A stretch of 5,873 nt of DNA from an uncultured Bacillota bacterium. GTDB taxonomy: Bacteria; Bacillota; Clostridia; Caldicoprobacterales; UBA3941. Position numbers and translations under genes: made by a program. This document shows positions 5,110-5,873 of this stretch, piece after piece. Each line of letters starts with the position of its first letter. The stretch's first letter is position 1. Under the pieces are notes generated by a model. It made no database searches and had not been told where the DNA came from. It was given only the letters and a program-made list of their open reading frames with translations. Where the stretch lies: the NCBI GenBank assembly GCA_937960725.1, contig CALGOY010000085.1, forward strand, positions 1-5,873, in the 5' to 3' direction.

Positions 5110-5151
5110 TTATCCTTCCTTTCCGTTCGTTTTCCAATTCCCTGCATCCAT
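5110..5151 (-). other. Possible 13-codon leader ORF before rsmI
   Basis: The best Shine-Dalgarno in this gap, AGGAGG at 5159-5164, is seven bases before an ATG at 5151. That ATG opens MDAGNWKTNGKEG in a frame different from rsmI and stops with TAA at 5110-5112, one base before the probable rsmI GTG at 5108. This geometry is what translational coupling would need. It could equally be a chance frame, with ribosomes using the nearby ATG at 5147. No known leader peptide family is recognised. Confidence 0.35.
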
Positions 5152-5175
5152 GCCCCGTCCTCCTATATCTGGCCT

Positions 5176-5873
5176 CTAGCTTCCAGCCTCTATGTGATAT
5201 ATCTCCCTGACTTCATCGGTCATAATCCCTTTATCGTCATATACAATCAAAGGCGGCATCCACACAAGATGGGGCTTTCCTCCTTTAACTGCCTCTATAA
5301 GCACCATACTCGGAGCCTTATCCACGGTTCCATGAACTAGCCGAACCCTCTTTGGCTCCAATCCCCTCTGCCTCATTCCATATAAAATATCCACCAGCCG
5401 CTCCGGCCTATGAACCATTGCCAGCCGTCCCCTATGGGCTAGAAGTTTTTTGGCTGCATCCAGCACATCCTCAAGGGTGCAGAAAATTTCGTGCCTTGCT
5501 ATGGCCTTGGAGTCGCTGGGATTGATCAGGCCCGAACCCGCCTTCTTATAAGGTGGGTTGGATACAACCAACTGGAACTTCCCCGCTCCCAAATAATATG
5601 GGGACTCCCTTAAGTCCCCTGTCACAATCTCTAACCTATCTCCTAGACCATTTAGAAACACGCTTCGCCTGGCCATATCCGCCATGTCAGGCTGAATCTC
5701 CACCCCATATATCTTACGGGCTTCGCTTCTTCCAGATAGCAGGATAGGGATTATTCCAGTCCCAGTACCTAGATCTACCACCTGCTCCCCCTTCCTGGCA
5801 TTGGCAAAATGGGAAAGCAGCACCGAATCCATCCCAAAACAGAACTTATCTATATTCTGGATAATCTTAAGCC
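5176..5873 (-). CDS. trmN6: tRNA1(Val) (adenine37-N6)-methyltransferase family protein, 5' end outside the window
   Basis: This is a class I SAM-dependent methyltransferase of the TrmN6/YfiC (Bacillus YabB) group, expected to act on an adenine base, A37 of tRNA1-Val in the E. coli homologue. About 231 residues are visible. The frame runs unbroken to the right edge and includes LKIIQNIDKFCFGMDSVLL, a typical family N-terminal region, so the ATG at 5832 is internal and roughly 10-15 residues are missing. The SAM-binding motif DLGTGTG is at visible residues 33-39, an acidic residue ends the next strand (GVEIQ, 56-60), and the N6-adenine catalytic motif NPPY is at 105-108. It is followed 24 bases later by the rsmI leader region on the same strand, as yabB and rsmI are near neighbours in Bacillus. 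The exact RNA target in this organism is inferred from homologues. Confidence 0.9.
   Translation of the reverse strand, partial: LKIIQNIDKFCFGMDSVLLSHFANARKGEQVVDLGTGTGIIPILLSGRSEARKIYGVEIQPDMADMARRSVFLNGLGDRLEIVTGDLRESPYYLGAGKFQLVVSNPPYKKAGSGLINPSDSKAIARHEIFCTLEDVLDAAKKLLAHRGRLAMVHRPERLVDILYGMRQRGLEPKRVRLVHGTVDKAPSMVLIEAVKGGKPHLVWMPPLIVYDDKGIMTDEVREIYHIEAGS

Noticed and set aside
5553..5747. 64-codon plus-strand frame opposite the trmN6-type gene
   Set aside because: It covers the SAM-binding and NPPY motifs in antisense and has no start signals.

Overview
The window looks like chromosomal DNA of a low-GC, endospore-forming Firmicute, most likely a member of the Clostridia. The support is the gene content (spore maturation proteins SpmA and SpmB, an AbrB almost identical to the Bacillus one in its DNA-binding half, a Spo0A box in front of abrB), a T-box leader, strong AGGAGG-type ribosome binding sites and consensus sigma-A promoters. 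I cannot name the species. No insertion sequence, prophage, CRISPR array, tRNA or rRNA was found.

Layout from left to right. Positions 1-85 hold the first 28 codons of methionyl-tRNA synthetase (metG, minus strand). It is preceded by a complete T-box leader (113-370) with a readable ATG (Met) specifier and its own consensus promoter (394-422). Upstream on the same strand is comB (450-1181), a 2-phosphosulfolactate phosphatase. Positions 1373-2003 on the plus strand hold the wreck of a two-component system: a good promoter and ribosome binding site lead into a response regulator cut down to two short pieces in different frames, then the ATPase half of a histidine kinase. An unrecognised small gene follows (2200-2478); it also appears to have lost its proper 5' end, and it ends at a strong terminator (2495-2535). 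Convergent to it is the spmA-spmB pair (minus, 2574-3695). Divergent from spmA is abrB (plus, 3924-4172) with promoter, Spo0A box and terminator. Convergent to abrB is a minus-strand pair, rsmI (16S rRNA methyltransferase) and a trmN6-type methyltransferase cut by the right edge.

How the genes fit together. The set trmN6/yabB, rsmI, abrB, metG is the neighbourhood known from Bacillus subtilis. Here spmAB, comB and a decayed segment lie between abrB and metG, and the small GIY-YIG gene that sits between yabB and rsmI in Bacillus is missing. Two themes recur: translation and RNA modification (metG, rsmI, trmN6) and sporulation (abrB under Spo0A, spmAB, possibly comB through spore sulfolactate).

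Most of the window is ordinary. The items most worth a second look are the mosaic two-component remnant, the frame-disrupted small gene after it, a 13-codon open reading frame with an ideal ribosome binding site that ends one base before the probable GTG start of rsmI, and the Met-specific T-box on metG. I found no clear evidence of a wholly new system.
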